Positions 34,813-44,280 are shown, counted from the first letter of the stretch. The stretch: 64,000 bases of DNA from Chloroflexota bacterium (GCA_018004935.1 JAGNBF010000021.1:18715-82714), one strand, 5' to 3'. Numbers and translations are program-made. The notes: generated by a model not told the origin, from the sequence alone.

Positions 34813-37572
34813 ATGCCTCACCAACGTCCCGACCCCGACCAACTGCTCACCCATGTCCAGGCTGAAGAAGCGCAGAAGAAACGCGGCCGCATGAAAATCT
34901 TCCTCGGGTATGTGGCCGGGGTGGGCAAGACCTATGCCATGCTGGAGGCCGCCCACCAGCGCCAGGCTGGAGGGGTGGATGTTGTCATCGGGTACGTGGA
35001 AACCCATCACCGGACCGAGACGGAGAACCTGATTGCCGGGCTGGAACTCATCCCCCGCCAGCAAATCCCCTACCGGGGTACAACCCTGCCGGAAATGGAC
35101 CTGGATGCGGTGTTGGCGCGGCGGCCGCAACTCGTCCTCGTAGACGAACTGGCCCACACCAACGCCCCCGGCTCCCGTCACCCCAAACGGTATCAAGATG
35201 TCGAAGAACTCCTGGCCGCCGGGATAGATGTTTACACCACCCTCAACATCCAACACCTGGAGAGCCTCAACGATGTCGTGGCCCAAATCACCGAGGTCGT
35301 CATTCGGGAAACCCTGCCTGACCGGGTGATTGACGCGGCCACGGAAATCGAGCTGATTGACCTGCCCCCGGATGAACTTCTGCAACGGTTGCGCGAGGGT
35401 AAGGTGTATGTGCCGGAGCAGGCGGCACGGGCCATCCAAAAATTCTTTCGCAAAGGCAACCTGACCGCCCTGCGTGAGATCGCTATGCGCCGCGCCGCCG
35501 AACGGGTGGACGAGCAGATGCGGGCCTACATGCAAACCCGCGCCATCCCTGGCCCCTGGCCCGCCAGCGAACGGCTCCTGGTGTGCATCGGCCCCAATCC
35601 GCTGGGGGAACGGCTCGTCCGTTCGGCCCGCCGCCTGGCCGACGAGTTACGTGCCGAATGGTTTGCCGTTTATGTAGAAATTACCGGCCAATCTCGCCTG
35701 ACCCCGGCGGCTAATCAGACACTTACCCGCAACCTGCGCCTGGCCGAAGAGCTGGGGGCCAAGAGTGCGATTCTCTCTGGCCCTTCCATTGCCGAAGCGG
35801 TGTTGACCCACGCCCGCAAACATAACGTCACCAAGATCATCGTCGGTAAACCGTTGCGCTCCCGCTTCAAAGAGCTTCTCCAGGGTTCGATTGTGGATCA
35901 GATCATTCGCCTCAGCGGCCCAATTGATATTTATGTCATCAGCAATGCCAGCAAAAGCACCCCCCAGGCCGAGGGGTCCCGTTCCTGGCGATCTCACCCC
36001 CCCTGGCGGCGTTATCTGCAAAGTGTGGCGCTGGTGATTGTGGCCACTCTGCTGAGTGATCTGATTCGCCCGTTCCTGCCCCCGACCAATCTGGTTATGC
36101 CTTATCTGGCGGCTATTGCTGTTGCCGCCACTTACCTGGGCAGTGGCCCTTCGGTGTTGGCCTCATTCTTGAGCGTTGTCGCCTTCGACTTCTTCTTTGT
36201 TCCACCTTATTACACCTTTTCCGTCTCCGATACCCAATATTTGTTGACGTTTGCCGGGTTGTTTACGGTGGGGCTGGTGATCAGTTCATTGGCGGCACGG
36301 GCGCGGGAACAGGCCGAGGCCGCCAGCTTCCGCGAGGGGCAGACGGCGGCGTTGTATGCGTTTAGTCGGGATTTGGCCGCGGCCGCGAACCTGGACGAGA
36401 TCATTCAGGTTATCATTTCCCATCTGAAAGAAAATTTTGGCCGGGAAGTGGTGGTTCTACTCCCGGAAGGCCAACCACCCATCCTGCAACCCTACCCCCC
36501 TGATAATGGGTTGGACGAGAGCGAAATGGCCGTAGCCGTTTGGGCTTATGAACAGGGGCAACCCGCCGGTCGAGACACCGACACCCTGCCCTCGGCCCGC
36601 ATCCGTTATTTACCGCTAAAAACGGGGCGCAACGTCATTGGCATATTGGGAGTCAAACCGCCAACTGTGGCCGGGTCGCTGGCTCCGGGGCAACGACACT
36701 TTATGGACGTGTTCACCAGCCAGGCCACCATCGCCATTGAGCGGGTGCAGTTGGCCGAACAGGCTCGCCAGGCCCAACTACTCCAGGCCACGGAAAAACT
36801 ACAAACCGCCCTGCTCAACTCCATCTCCCATGATTTACGCACGCCGCTGGTGGCGATCACCGGGGCATTGAGCAGTTTGCGTGAGGATGGTTCTTTATTA
36901 GATGAAGCCACCCGTGAGGAGTTGCTTCACACCGCCTGGGGTGAAGCGGAGCGGCTGAACCGGCTGGTGGGCAATCTGTTAGATATGACCCGGCTGGAGT
37001 CGGGGGCACTGAAGATTAACCTGAAGGCGGCCGAGGTGCAGGATTTGGTGGGAGTGACATTGGCGCAACTGGGTTCACGGTTGCAACAGCGGCATATAGA
37101 CCTGGGAATCCCGCCGGATTTGCCGCTGGTGCAGGTGGATTTTTCCTTGCTGGTGCAAGTGTTGGTCAATCTGGTAGATAACGCCGTAAAATATTCTCCA
37201 CCTGATCAGCCCATTCTTATTCGCGCCCGGGAACAAGGGGATGAACTGATCCTGGAAGTGGTAGATTGGGGTATCGGTATCCCTACTGAAGACCTGGAGC
37301 GGGTGTTTGACAAATTTTACCGGGTACAACGGGCGGATGGTGTGGCGGGAACGGGATTGGGGTTGTCTATCAGTAAGGGGATTGTGGAAGCGCATCGCGG
37401 CCGCGTATGGGCACGTCATCACCCCGGCGGTGGCACAGTGGTTGGCCTCTCCCTACCCCTGAACAACCAGGCAATCCATCTAACCCTCTCCCCAGGGAGA
37501 GGGAACCAACTCCCCTCGCCCGAAGCGGGAGAGGGGCTGGGGGTGAGGGCAGAGGGAAGCCCCTCACCCTAA
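34813..37572 (+). CDS. kdpD: KdpD, K+/turgor sensor histidine kinase
   Basis: A 919-residue sensor for the Kdp operon. N-terminal KdpD domain (about residues 20-230) with Walker A GYVAGVGKTYAMLEAA and VLVDELAHTNAPGSRH; UspA-like domain (about 250-370); four membrane helices (about 400-500); GAF-like domain (about 530-660); HisKA with LLNSISHDLRTPLVAITGA (H673); HATPase with NLVDNAVKYSPP, DWGIGIP and GTGLGLSISKG. Oddity: the last roughly 35 residues are coded by the first unit of an 89-bp tandem repeat (37481-37730), where the stop lies. The start at 34813 is chosen over 34768 because the earlier codons are a short repeat; 34888 is also possible. Confidence 0.93.
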   Translation: MPHQRPDPDQLLTHVQAEEAQKKRGRMKIFLGYVAGVGKTYAMLEAAHQRQAGGVDVVIGYVETHHRTETENLIAGLELIPRQQIPYRGTTLPEMDLDAVLARRPQLVLVDELAHTNAPGSRHPKRYQDVEELLAAGIDVYTTLNIQHLESLNDVVAQITEVVIRETLPDRVIDAATEIELIDLPPDELLQRLREGKVYVPEQAARAIQKFFRKGNLTALREIAMRRAAERVDEQMRAYMQTRAIPGPWPASERLLVCIGPNPLGERLVRSARRLADELRAEWFAVYVEITGQSRLTPAANQTLTRNLRLAEELGAKSAILSGPSIAEAVLTHARKHNVTKIIVGKPLRSRFKELLQGSIVDQIIRLSGPIDIYVISNASKSTPQAEGSRSWRSHPPWRRYLQSVALVIVATLLSDLIRPFLPPTNLVMPYLAAIAVAATYLGSGPSVLASFLSVVAFDFFFVPPYYTFSVSDTQYLLTFAGLFTVGLVISSLAARAREQAEAASFREGQTAALYAFSRDLAAAANLDEIIQVIISHLKENFGREVVVLLPEGQPPILQPYPPDNGLDESEMAVAVWAYEQGQPAGRDTDTLPSARIRYLPLKTGRNVIGILGVKPPTVAGSLAPGQRHFMDVFTSQATIAIERVQLAEQARQAQLLQATEKLQTALLNSISHDLRTPLVAITGALSSLREDGSLLDEATREELLHTAWGEAERLNRLVGNLLDMTRLESGALKINLKAAEVQDLVGVTLAQLGSRLQQRHIDLGIPPDLPLVQVDFSLLVQVLVNLVDNAVKYSPPDQPILIRAREQGDELILEVVDWGIGIPTEDLERVFDKFYRVQRADGVAGTGLGLSISKGIVEAHRGRVWARHHPGGGTVVGLSLPLNNQAIHLTLSPGRGNQLPSPEAGEGLGVRAEGSPSP

Positions 37573-37730
37573 CCCTCTCCCCAGGGAGAGGGAACCAACT
37601 CCCCTCGCCCGAAGCGGGAGAGGGGCTGGGGATGAGGGCAGAGGGAAACCCCTCACCCTAACCCTCTCCCCAGGGAGAGGGAACCAACTCCCCTCGCCCG
37701 AAGCGGGAGAGGGGCTGGGGGTGAGGGTTA
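37481..37730 (+). repeat. Repeat D, three tandem 89-bp units
   Basis: Units start at 37481, 37570 and 37659. Each carries two hairpins, CTCTCCCCAGGGAGAGG and CCCCTCGCCCGAAGCGGGAG, and ends GGGGGTGAGGGC or close to it. The first unit is translated as the end of KdpD; the others lie between kdpD and kdpE. Confidence 0.92.
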
Positions 37731-37788
37731 ACAATTCAGCAATTCAACTATTCAACAATTAATTATTCAACCCCTTTCAGGCTATTCC

Positions 37789-38481
37789 ATGAGCGAGTCA
37801 AAGGTGCGTATTCTGATTGTAGACGACGAGCGGCCTATCCGTCGCTTTTTGCACGCCGCCTTGTCTGCTCATGGATACGAAATTTTTGAAGCCACCACCG
37901 GCCAGGAAGCCCTCAACGCCGTCATCCAACACCGCCCCGATCTGCTCATCCTCGACCTGGGTCTGCCCGACATGGACGGTGTGACCGTCACCCGTCGCCT
38001 GCGCGAATGGACAACCCTGCCCATTATCATTCTCTCCGTGCGGGACCAGGAGACAGACAAAATTACCGCCCTGGATGCCGGAGCCGACGATTATCTGACG
38101 AAGCCATTTAGCACCGGGGAGTTGATGGCTCGCTTGCGCGTAGCCCTGCGGCATACTGTTCCCACAACGCAAGAAGCGGTATTTGAGGCCAATGGGCTGG
38201 TGGTAGACACAGCCCGGCGACTGGTGACGGTCAACGGCCACGAAATCGCCCTTACTCCCACCGAGTATGATTTATTGCGCCTGTTGGTGGCTCATGCTGA
38301 CAAGGTGTTGACCCACCGGCAGATGTTGCGCCAGGTGTGGGGGGTAGGTTATGACCAGGAATCTCCTTTGTTGCGGGTGAACATTAGCAACTTAAGGCGC
38401 AAAATTGAACCGGAGCCAGCGCGGCCGCGGTACATCTTCACCGAGCCAGGTGTCGGTTATCGGCTCAAGACCGGTTTATGA
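37789..38481 (+). CDS. kdpE: KdpE, OmpR-family response regulator
   Basis: A 230-residue regulator paired with KdpD. Receiver domain with IVDDERPIRRF, phospho-acceptor in LLILDLGLPDMDG and DYLTKPFSTGELMARL; C-terminal winged helix with ALTPTEYDLLRLLVAHADKV and RVNISNLRRKIEPEP. Closes the kdp operon 216 bases after kdpD, the gap being filled by repeat D. Confidence 0.93.
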   Translation: MSESKVRILIVDDERPIRRFLHAALSAHGYEIFEATTGQEALNAVIQHRPDLLILDLGLPDMDGVTVTRRLREWTTLPIIILSVRDQETDKITALDAGADDYLTKPFSTGELMARLRVALRHTVPTTQEAVFEANGLVVDTARRLVTVNGHEIALTPTEYDLLRLLVAHADKVLTHRQMLRQVWGVGYDQESPLLRVNISNLRRKIEPEPARPRYIFTEPGVGYRLKTGL

Positions 38482-38523
38482 TAAAGCAATTCTCAATTTG
38501 GTTCGAGCCTCAAAACATGCAGA

Positions 38524-38556
38524 TACCGCCCGGTCGTTAAACGGACCGGGCTATGG
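38524..38556. repeat. Repeat E, short copy
   Basis: ACCGCCCGGTCGTTAAACGG and ACCGGGCTATGGTAACA form a compact hairpin related to the elements at 2823 and 44032. Its ATGG makes a spurious in-frame start (38553) for the next gene. Confidence 0.65.
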
Positions 38557-38561
38557 TAACA

Positions 38562-40076
38562 ATGAACATACCTGCTCTACCTGGTTTTCGCCTCATTCTG
38601 TTTCTCTATACACTGTTTGCCTTTGGCTACAGTTTGCTCATGCCCATGTGGGAAGCCCCCGATGAAACAGCCCATTACCTGGTCGTGTTGCACCTGGCTA
38701 AAGAGGGGACCATGCCTACGATGGATGAGACGTATGAAGCCGCCCAACCACCCCCTTATTATTGGTTGGTCGCCCAGCTTCTTCGTCTCCTGGGGGCCAT
38801 TAATCCAGAATTGATCCAACTCTATCGTCCCCACCTTAGCCTGGGTGATACGCTCACCCGCTATCATTGGACGGCCGAAAATTATCGTATCATTTGGGGT
38901 GTCCAAATCTTACGCTGGCTAAATATCGCCTGGGGTGGTCTGGCACTCTTTTTTGTCCACAAAGGAGTTACGCGCTTCACAAGCACAGCCATACGACCCG
39001 ATATGCCGGATCATCATGTGGAAGCCCAGCGCTTATTGCCGCTTGCCACGGTTGCCGTTATGGGGTTATTGCCTCAATTTTTATATAACTCGGCATCCTT
39101 CAGCAATGATCCACCAGCCAACGCCGCCGGGGCGTGTCTGTTTTGGCTATTAAGTGTGGTGAGCAGTACCCAGATGGGTATTCGCGGCCGCGTCGCTATC
39201 ACCGCGGCCGCGCTTGCTTTCCCCCCCCTGATTAAATTTACCATCCTGCCCCTGTCCCTCACTATTCTGTTTGCCCTATTGAGACAAGAATGGCAACAAT
39301 ATCGTACCCACCGGGCGCAAGTGGTCGTAGGAATGGTGCTCTTAACTCTATTTCTCGGTGGGTGCATCAACTGGCTATGGCCGGAATCAGCCATTTTACT
39401 CTGGCGGTCTTTTGTGTGGCGGGTAACCTATATCCGCCCTGGAGCCTTCTCCGGCTGGCCATTATGGAATATCGTGACATTTTATGTTACCAGTTACTGG
39501 GGCCAGGTAGGCTGGAAAGACGCCGGTCTACCGGGGTGGAGTATCGTATCATTAATGAGTCTGGCCTGGTTGGGATGGCTGGCAAGCCTACGCTTGTTAC
39601 TTCCCCACTGGACGCCACGCCGTTTTTGGGGCTGGCTATTCACCCTGTTGATCCTGGTTAGCGCAAGCGGCATCTATCTGTACCGGGCAAACCCCTGGTG
39701 GCGGGTGCCTGGCCCCATCATCCTCTGTGTCGTGGGTGTGTGGCTGTTAGCTTACTGGCGATTCAACCATTCGGATCCGGCCTACACCCTGGCCTTCACC
39801 GGTTGGAGTTGGTCTATGGTTTGGTTGGTCGCCGGGTTAAGCCTCTTTGGCATTATCAAAAATGGCCTGGTCACTCCCCAATATCAGGGACGATTCCTCT
39901 TCCCCGCGTTAGGGGCATTATCCCTGTTGATAATAACAGGTTGGTACACACTCTTACCCCCCCGTGCCCGACCGTATCTACCGCATATAGTCATTACACT
40001 ACACATTGGCCTAAACTTCCTGCTCTGGTTTACCCGGGTAATCCCTATTTATTACCAGCCATTTTGGGCCAACTAA
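38562..40076 (+). CDS. Polytopic membrane protein, glycosyltransferase (DUF2142/GT39-like)
   Basis: About 504 residues with roughly 10-12 membrane helices. Helix 1 is followed by MPMWEAPDETAHYLVVLHLA, the acidic EAPDE..H motif seen in lipid-linked sugar-dependent glycosyltransferases (DUF2142, GT39 and relatives), then PPPYYWLVAQLL. Such proteins move a sugar from a polyprenyl carrier to a protein or lipid acceptor on the outer face. The ATG at 38562 is preferred to 38553 (repeat E). It is monocistronic as far as can be seen. Confidence 0.75.
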   Translation: MNIPALPGFRLILFLYTLFAFGYSLLMPMWEAPDETAHYLVVLHLAKEGTMPTMDETYEAAQPPPYYWLVAQLLRLLGAINPELIQLYRPHLSLGDTLTRYHWTAENYRIIWGVQILRWLNIAWGGLALFFVHKGVTRFTSTAIRPDMPDHHVEAQRLLPLATVAVMGLLPQFLYNSASFSNDPPANAAGACLFWLLSVVSSTQMGIRGRVAITAAALAFPPLIKFTILPLSLTILFALLRQEWQQYRTHRAQVVVGMVLLTLFLGGCINWLWPESAILLWRSFVWRVTYIRPGAFSGWPLWNIVTFYVTSYWGQVGWKDAGLPGWSIVSLMSLAWLGWLASLRLLLPHWTPRRFWGWLFTLLILVSASGIYLYRANPWWRVPGPIILCVVGVWLLAYWRFNHSDPAYTLAFTGWSWSMVWLVAGLSLFGIIKNGLVTPQYQGRFLFPALGALSLLIITGWYTLLPPRARPYLPHIVITLHIGLNFLLWFTRVIPIYYQPFWAN

Positions 40077-40189
40077 ACAAACACCGAAAGTAGGGCGATT
40101 GCATGTAAGCGTTCAGTAGGGTTACATCAACGGATTAGGAAATAAACAGATTTTCCCGAGGCCGTCTTTCATCCGTTCCTTTTGGACCG

Positions 40190-40632
40190 TTTTTCGCCAG
40201 CATTCCCGCCCCCAGTAGCACCTTCATTGTGGCGACCTACGGGAAAAACCCAATCCGGGCCGTTTTTCAGGGGCATTCCTGCTCCCAGTAGCACCTTCAT
40301 TGTGGCGACCTACGGGAAAAACCCAATCCAGGCCGTTTTTCAGGGACATTCCTGCTCCCAGTAGCACCTTCATTGTGGCGACCTACGGGAAAAACCCAAT
40401 CCAGGCCGTTTTTCAGGGACATTCCTGCCCCCAGTAGCACCTTCATTGTGGCGACCTACGGGAAAAACCCAATCCGGGCCGTTTTTCAGGGGCATTCCTG
40501 CTCCCAGTAGCACCTTCATTGTGGCGACCTACGGGAAAAACCCAATCCGGGCCGTTTTTCGCGGGCGAATGCCCGCGAAAAACGGCCCTTAAAAAGTTCC
40601 CCGCCCCTGGGGGCGGGGCTAGGGGTGGGGGA
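40190..40632 (+). repeat. 73-bp tandem repeat (five units) ending in a hairpin
   Basis: The word AGTAGCACCTTCATTGTGGC starts at 40214, 40287, 40360, 40433 and 40506, a constant 73-bp spacing. Each unit includes CCTACGGGAAAAACCCAATC and GGCCGTTTTTCAGGG. The last unit merges into a strong hairpin GGCCGTTTTTCGCGGGCG / CCCGCGAAAAACGGCC and a repeat B G-rich block. 73 is not a multiple of 3 and frames change between units, so it is not coding. Confidence 0.95.
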
Positions 40633-40769
40633 AACCCACGCGTATGCAATCACCCCTACACCAAAAGCCAAAACCATTCCCTGGAGAGGGCACAGATCAG
40701 ATGGGCAACCCTGGGCAATTAGCCGAAATCCCCTTGGCTCTGCTGGCTTCCCCACTGACGGCTAACCAA

Positions 40770-41483
40770 ATGAAGAGCAAATTCCTGTCATTTATTCGCC
40801 ATCAAACACGCCACCAACTTGTGATCTGGTTTGTGGCCTTGATTCTCTTTCTTGGTGCCGTGAACCTGTTTTGGGAATTGGCCGAATCTCTCTGGCAAGA
40901 GGAAGCCTTAAGCTGGGACATAACTGTCATGAGGCAATTACACGACGGGAGTCAGCCCTGGTTGGATGAGATCTTTTGGCTCATTACGCTCAGCGGCGGG
41001 CCACTTCTGCTACTCCCTCTTTTCCTTCTAGCTTTTAACCTGTGGCAACAAGGCAAACAGAGACGTGCCTTGTTATTTATTGTTTCTTTCCTCGGAACAG
41101 CTTTGTTAAATAGCTTACTAAAAACCTTTTTTGCCCGTCCCCGCCCCGACTTATTTCCCACACGGGTAATATCCACTGGTTACAGCTTTCCCAGCGGTCA
41201 CACTATGGCCGCGGCCGCATTTTTTGGAATGCTGGCCCTCTTTTTCTGGCAACAGGGGCGGTACGGCGGGGCGGTACTGGCGGCTTTATGGATACCCTTA
41301 GTGGCCCTCAGTCGAGTGTATCTTGGGGCCCATTACCCTAGTGATGTACTGGCGTCCTTGGCTCTTGGAATGATCTGGCTGATTATTGTCTGGTTTACTT
41401 ACACAGGCCAGCATGTAAACAGGCCATCTCACACGGAAGAATCAGGCAGGGAAAGGGGTAGAGGGGATGGGGCTTCCCACTAA
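40770..41483 (+). CDS. PAP2-family membrane phosphatase
   Basis: A 237-residue membrane phosphatase of the PAP2 superfamily. Motif 1 KTFFARPRPDLFP, motif 2 SFPSGHTMAAAAFFG and motif 3 SRVYLGAHYPSDVLAS are complete, with about five or six membrane helices around them. Likely substrates are undecaprenyl diphosphate or phosphatidic acid. The frame is open from 40644 through repeat B-derived sequence; the ATG at 40770 (MKSKFLSFIRHQ) fits the family length. The C-terminal tail is rich in Arg, Glu and Gly. Confidence 0.87.
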   Translation: MKSKFLSFIRHQTRHQLVIWFVALILFLGAVNLFWELAESLWQEEALSWDITVMRQLHDGSQPWLDEIFWLITLSGGPLLLLPLFLLAFNLWQQGKQRRALLFIVSFLGTALLNSLLKTFFARPRPDLFPTRVISTGYSFPSGHTMAAAAFFGMLALFFWQQGRYGGAVLAALWIPLVALSRVYLGAHYPSDVLASLALGMIWLIIVWFTYTGQHVNRPSHTEESGRERGRGDGASH

Positions 41484-41544
41484 ACCGGCACCGGATTCGC
41501 TCACAAATAACTTTTGAGTCCACTGAAAAAAGGTCAAAATAGTT

Positions 41545-41604
41545 AAAAGCCCGGTTTCTTTCTCTCTGGAAGTGATAGTTAGATTAGTCAGAAACCGGGC
41601 TTTT
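41545..41604. repeat. Repeat F hairpin, copy 3
   Basis: Perfect AAAAGCCCGGTTTCT / AGAAACCGGGCTTTT arms at 41545-41559 and 41590-41604, downstream of the PAP2 gene; a plausible terminator position. Confidence 0.78.
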
Positions 41605-41637
41605 AGCAGATTTAGAAACCAGGTTTTCTCCTGCGAA

Positions 41638-41735
41638 AATGTAGGGCGATTTGGCAAATCGCCCGGACGATTTATCAAATCGTCCTACAGATTTTCATCC
41701 CTCTTGGTGTGCCCAAGGCACATGGGGAACTCCTG
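41638..41735. repeat. Repeat C double hairpin (inverted order)
   Basis: AGGGCGATTTGGCAAATCGCCC then GGACGATTTATCAAATCGTCC, followed by TTTTCATCCCTCTTGGTGTG and CATGGGGAACTCC, the reverse of the flank seen at 17154. Confidence 0.8.
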
Positions 41736-41826
41736 CGAAAATAGCTACGGATAATGGAAACACGGATAGGAAAAAACACGGATAGGAATGAAAAATGGTG
41801 GCGTCATTTTTATTCATCTTGGTAAA

Positions 41827-41935
41827 ATGTAGGGTGATTTTGTAAATCGCCCGGTGGACGATTTACAAAATCGTCCTACAAATTTTCATCCCTCTTGGTG
41901 CGCCGTAGGCCCATGGGGAACTCCTGTAAAATGCT
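41827..41935. repeat. Repeat C double hairpin
   Basis: AGGGTGATTTTGTAAATCGCCC and GGACGATTTACAAAATCGTCC, followed by the same TTTTCATCCCTCTTGGTGCG...CATGGGGAACTCC flank. Confidence 0.8.
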
Positions 41936-42089
41936 CCGAATTCAATGTAAAGACATGGTTGCGATTGTCGCCAAGTTATACTAGTACAGTACGGCGTAAG
42001 TAGAAACCAGGTTTTTATATCAAGTTCGGAAGCGATTTCAGGAGAAAAACCGGGTTTCTAAACCTGCTAGAGACTTCCGCCCAGATGTA

Positions 42090-43886
42090 CTAGTCTCTTT
42101 TTTGTGCCTCGGCAGGGGTACGCAGTTCGCGGAGTATTTGCTGGTCAAAATGGCCCTGGTGGCCGAGATCGATCATGTTCATGCGGATCATACGCTCGGT
42201 CATACGCGTCATCAGAATGCGGTTCATCTGGGGGTCGGCGGCCATCTCGCGCAGGGTGGCGGCAGTGACGCGGATGAGGGTAGAAGGCCGGTCGGTGATG
42301 ACGTGGGCGGTGCGAGGAATGCCCGTCAGAGCGGCAATCTCGCCAAAGAAATCACCCGCTCGGAGCAGTTCTAACGCTTTGTACCCTGCCTCTTCTTCCC
42401 AACCAGCCACGGCCTGCCCTTCCAAAATGAAATAAGCGGCGTCGCTGGTTTCGTAACGGCGGATGACGGCTGTACCTTCGGGGGCGTCAATGATGGTCAT
42501 ATTGGCCTGCAATTTGCGCTGTTTTTCTGGTGGCAGGGCGGCGATGGCCGGGAGCAAGGCAGACAGGCGGCCAAATTGGGTAGTGGTCAGGGCATGACCC
42601 AGACCCAAACCAGGGGCGGAGGGGGCGGTACGTAGGAGTTGGATGGCCTGACGCCACTCAGCGGCGGGTTGGCCCAGACCGGGCATGGTCAGGGTGACAA
42701 TGCCGACGAACAGGACCCCCACCCCGGCGATCAGATAAAGCCATTGCACATCCCACACATCGGCCAGGCCAGCTAAGGCCATGCCCCCCATAAACAGGGT
42801 GTCACGAAGAACGAAGAAGGCACTGAAAACGCGGCCGCGAACATCCCTTCTTACATGTCGCTGAATAATCAATGTGTTGGCAATCACGGATGGGGCATAG
42901 ACGAATCCGCTCAACACCATTAAGGCATACGCGGGGGGCACGGAGTGTAGCAAGGCAAAGATCGTCTCTGCCAGCCCCACACCGATAAAACTGACCGCCA
43001 GCCATTGCCCTTCACGCCACCGATCTCCCACCCGTGCCAGGAAAAAACTGGCCGCCACCAGTCCCACCAGAGAAATACTCTCTATCAGGCTGTATTCAAA
43101 TTCCGAAGCCCCCAAAGCTTCAATGGCAAAGGGCAGGCGGATGGTATTCGCCAGGCTGAACAAGAGAAAGGCGGGGGTAAAAACGAGAAAGAGGGAACGA
43201 ACAATCGGCGTCTCGTCAATGGCCCGAAACCCCACACGCAGGTTTTGCACGATTGAGGCCACATTGGTGGTATCAGTGGTTGTGATAAGGGGAACCTTGA
43301 TCTGAGCGATCAAGAGAGCGGACAGTAAAAATGAGGCCGCGTCGAGGTAAAAGGCCCAGGCGATAGGAAATTGGGATGTGATCAGCCCAGCTACGGCATA
43401 TCCTACCACCTGTGCCCCATACGAACTGACGGCCATCATCGAATTGGCGGCGTTGAGTTCTTCCTCTGAGGCGATTTCGCTCAGAACAGCGGCGTGAGCG
43501 GGGTCAAAGAATTGCCCCACCGATTTGGCTAACATGATGAGGATATAGAGCCAGATGATGTTGTAGGGAAGCAGGAAGGCCAGGGCAAAAATCAACCCCA
43601 TGCGGAGCAGGTCGGCCAGGACCATGATGCGTTGACGGTTGTAGCGGTCTACGAACACCCCGGCAATAAGACCGATGAGGAGCGTTGGCGCGGCCGCGAC
43701 GATCATCATCAGCCCCACACTTAAGGCCGAACCGGTCTGCTGGTAAACAAAAATAAAAGCCGCCATCTCCGTCAGAGCCGATCCCATCTCACCGATCAGT
43801 TGGCCGATCCATAAACGGGTGAAGTTGCGATTGCGAAAAATGATCAATGGGGAAGGCGTAGTTGTGGCCGGGGCAACAGTTGTCAT
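42090..43886 (-). CDS. MFS permease fused to a cyclic-nucleotide-binding domain
   Basis: A 598-residue protein: a 12-helix MFS permease of the efflux type (about residues 10-415; RNFTRLWIGQLIGEMGSALT at the start and GVFVDRYNRQRIMVLADLLR in the first loop) and a C-terminal cNMP-binding domain (about 460-580). The phosphate-binding cassette looks intact: GDFFGEIAALTGIPRTAHVI has the GE and R.A residues. Export may therefore be gated by cAMP, cGMP or a similar ligand. Transcribed divergently from the large-gene module; the closest forward gene is 818 bases away. The exported substrate is unknown. Confidence 0.88.
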   Translation of the reverse strand: MTTVAPATTTPSPLIIFRNRNFTRLWIGQLIGEMGSALTEMAAFIFVYQQTGSALSVGLMMIVAAAPTLLIGLIAGVFVDRYNRQRIMVLADLLRMGLIFALAFLLPYNIIWLYILIMLAKSVGQFFDPAHAAVLSEIASEEELNAANSMMAVSSYGAQVVGYAVAGLITSQFPIAWAFYLDAASFLLSALLIAQIKVPLITTTDTTNVASIVQNLRVGFRAIDETPIVRSLFLVFTPAFLLFSLANTIRLPFAIEALGASEFEYSLIESISLVGLVAASFFLARVGDRWREGQWLAVSFIGVGLAETIFALLHSVPPAYALMVLSGFVYAPSVIANTLIIQRHVRRDVRGRVFSAFFVLRDTLFMGGMALAGLADVWDVQWLYLIAGVGVLFVGIVTLTMPGLGQPAAEWRQAIQLLRTAPSAPGLGLGHALTTTQFGRLSALLPAIAALPPEKQRKLQANMTIIDAPEGTAVIRRYETSDAAYFILEGQAVAGWEEEAGYKALELLRAGDFFGEIAALTGIPRTAHVITDRPSTLIRVTAATLREMAADPQMNRILMTRMTERMIRMNMIDLGHQGHFDQQILRELRTPAEAQKRD

Positions 43887-44031
43887 AGCTTTGTTTCCCA
43901 GTGACTGAATACTGTTGATGGAAACGCAAGAGTTAGAGAATTACCCCCTATGGTAGCCATTCTCGCTGGATGTGCCAAGAAGGACAAACGAAAAACGGCA
44001 ATTCTCAATTGGGCCTGAACGCCTAAAAATG

Positions 44032-44140
44032 GTGAGGCCGCCCAGCCGTAAAACGGGCCGGGCTATATTTACGAAGGCCGTTGGCCTGGGGTCTTACCCC
44101 GTAGGGCCTGGTACTGATAGCCCGGCGGTTTTTGTTCATT
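44032..44140. repeat. Repeat E, long copy 2
   Basis: GCCGTAAAACGGGCCGGGCT and AAGGCCGTTGGCCTGGGG match the element at 2823, and the end AGCCCGGCGG is again complementary to the start. Confidence 0.65.
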
Positions 44141-44149
44141 AAATATTTA

Positions 44150-44260
44150 GGCTCTTTGGGAATTTAGGGGGTTGACACAATATGTACGGGCTGGCCTTGT
44201 GCCTGCCCAGTGTGGGGCAACCACAAGGGTTGCCCGTACCCCACGAAATCCCGAAGACCC
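44150..44260 (+). repeat. Repeat A, copy 6
   Basis: Full copy from GGCTCTTTGGGAATTTAGGG to CCCGAAGACCC. Confidence 0.88.
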
Positions 44261-44280
44261 AATATTTAATCGGGGAACGC

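Larger units (their letters stand above)
41484..42089. other. Repeat cluster between convergent genes
   Basis: Contains repeat F (41545-41604), two repeat C double hairpins with flanks (41638-41735 and 41827-41935), inverted ATCCGTG words (about 41745-41800) and a final palindromic part (41990-42060: AGAAACCAGGTTTTTAT and AAAACCGGGTTTCTA). No gene seen. Confidence 0.7.

Noticed and set aside
38500..38520. tRNA T-loop-like GGTTCGAGCC
   Set aside because: No acceptor stem, anticodon arm or CCA-compatible structure around it; no tRNA gene found anywhere in the window.
40190..40632. CRISPR array
   Set aside because: The units are contiguous 73-bp tandem copies without unique spacers, and no cas gene is present.
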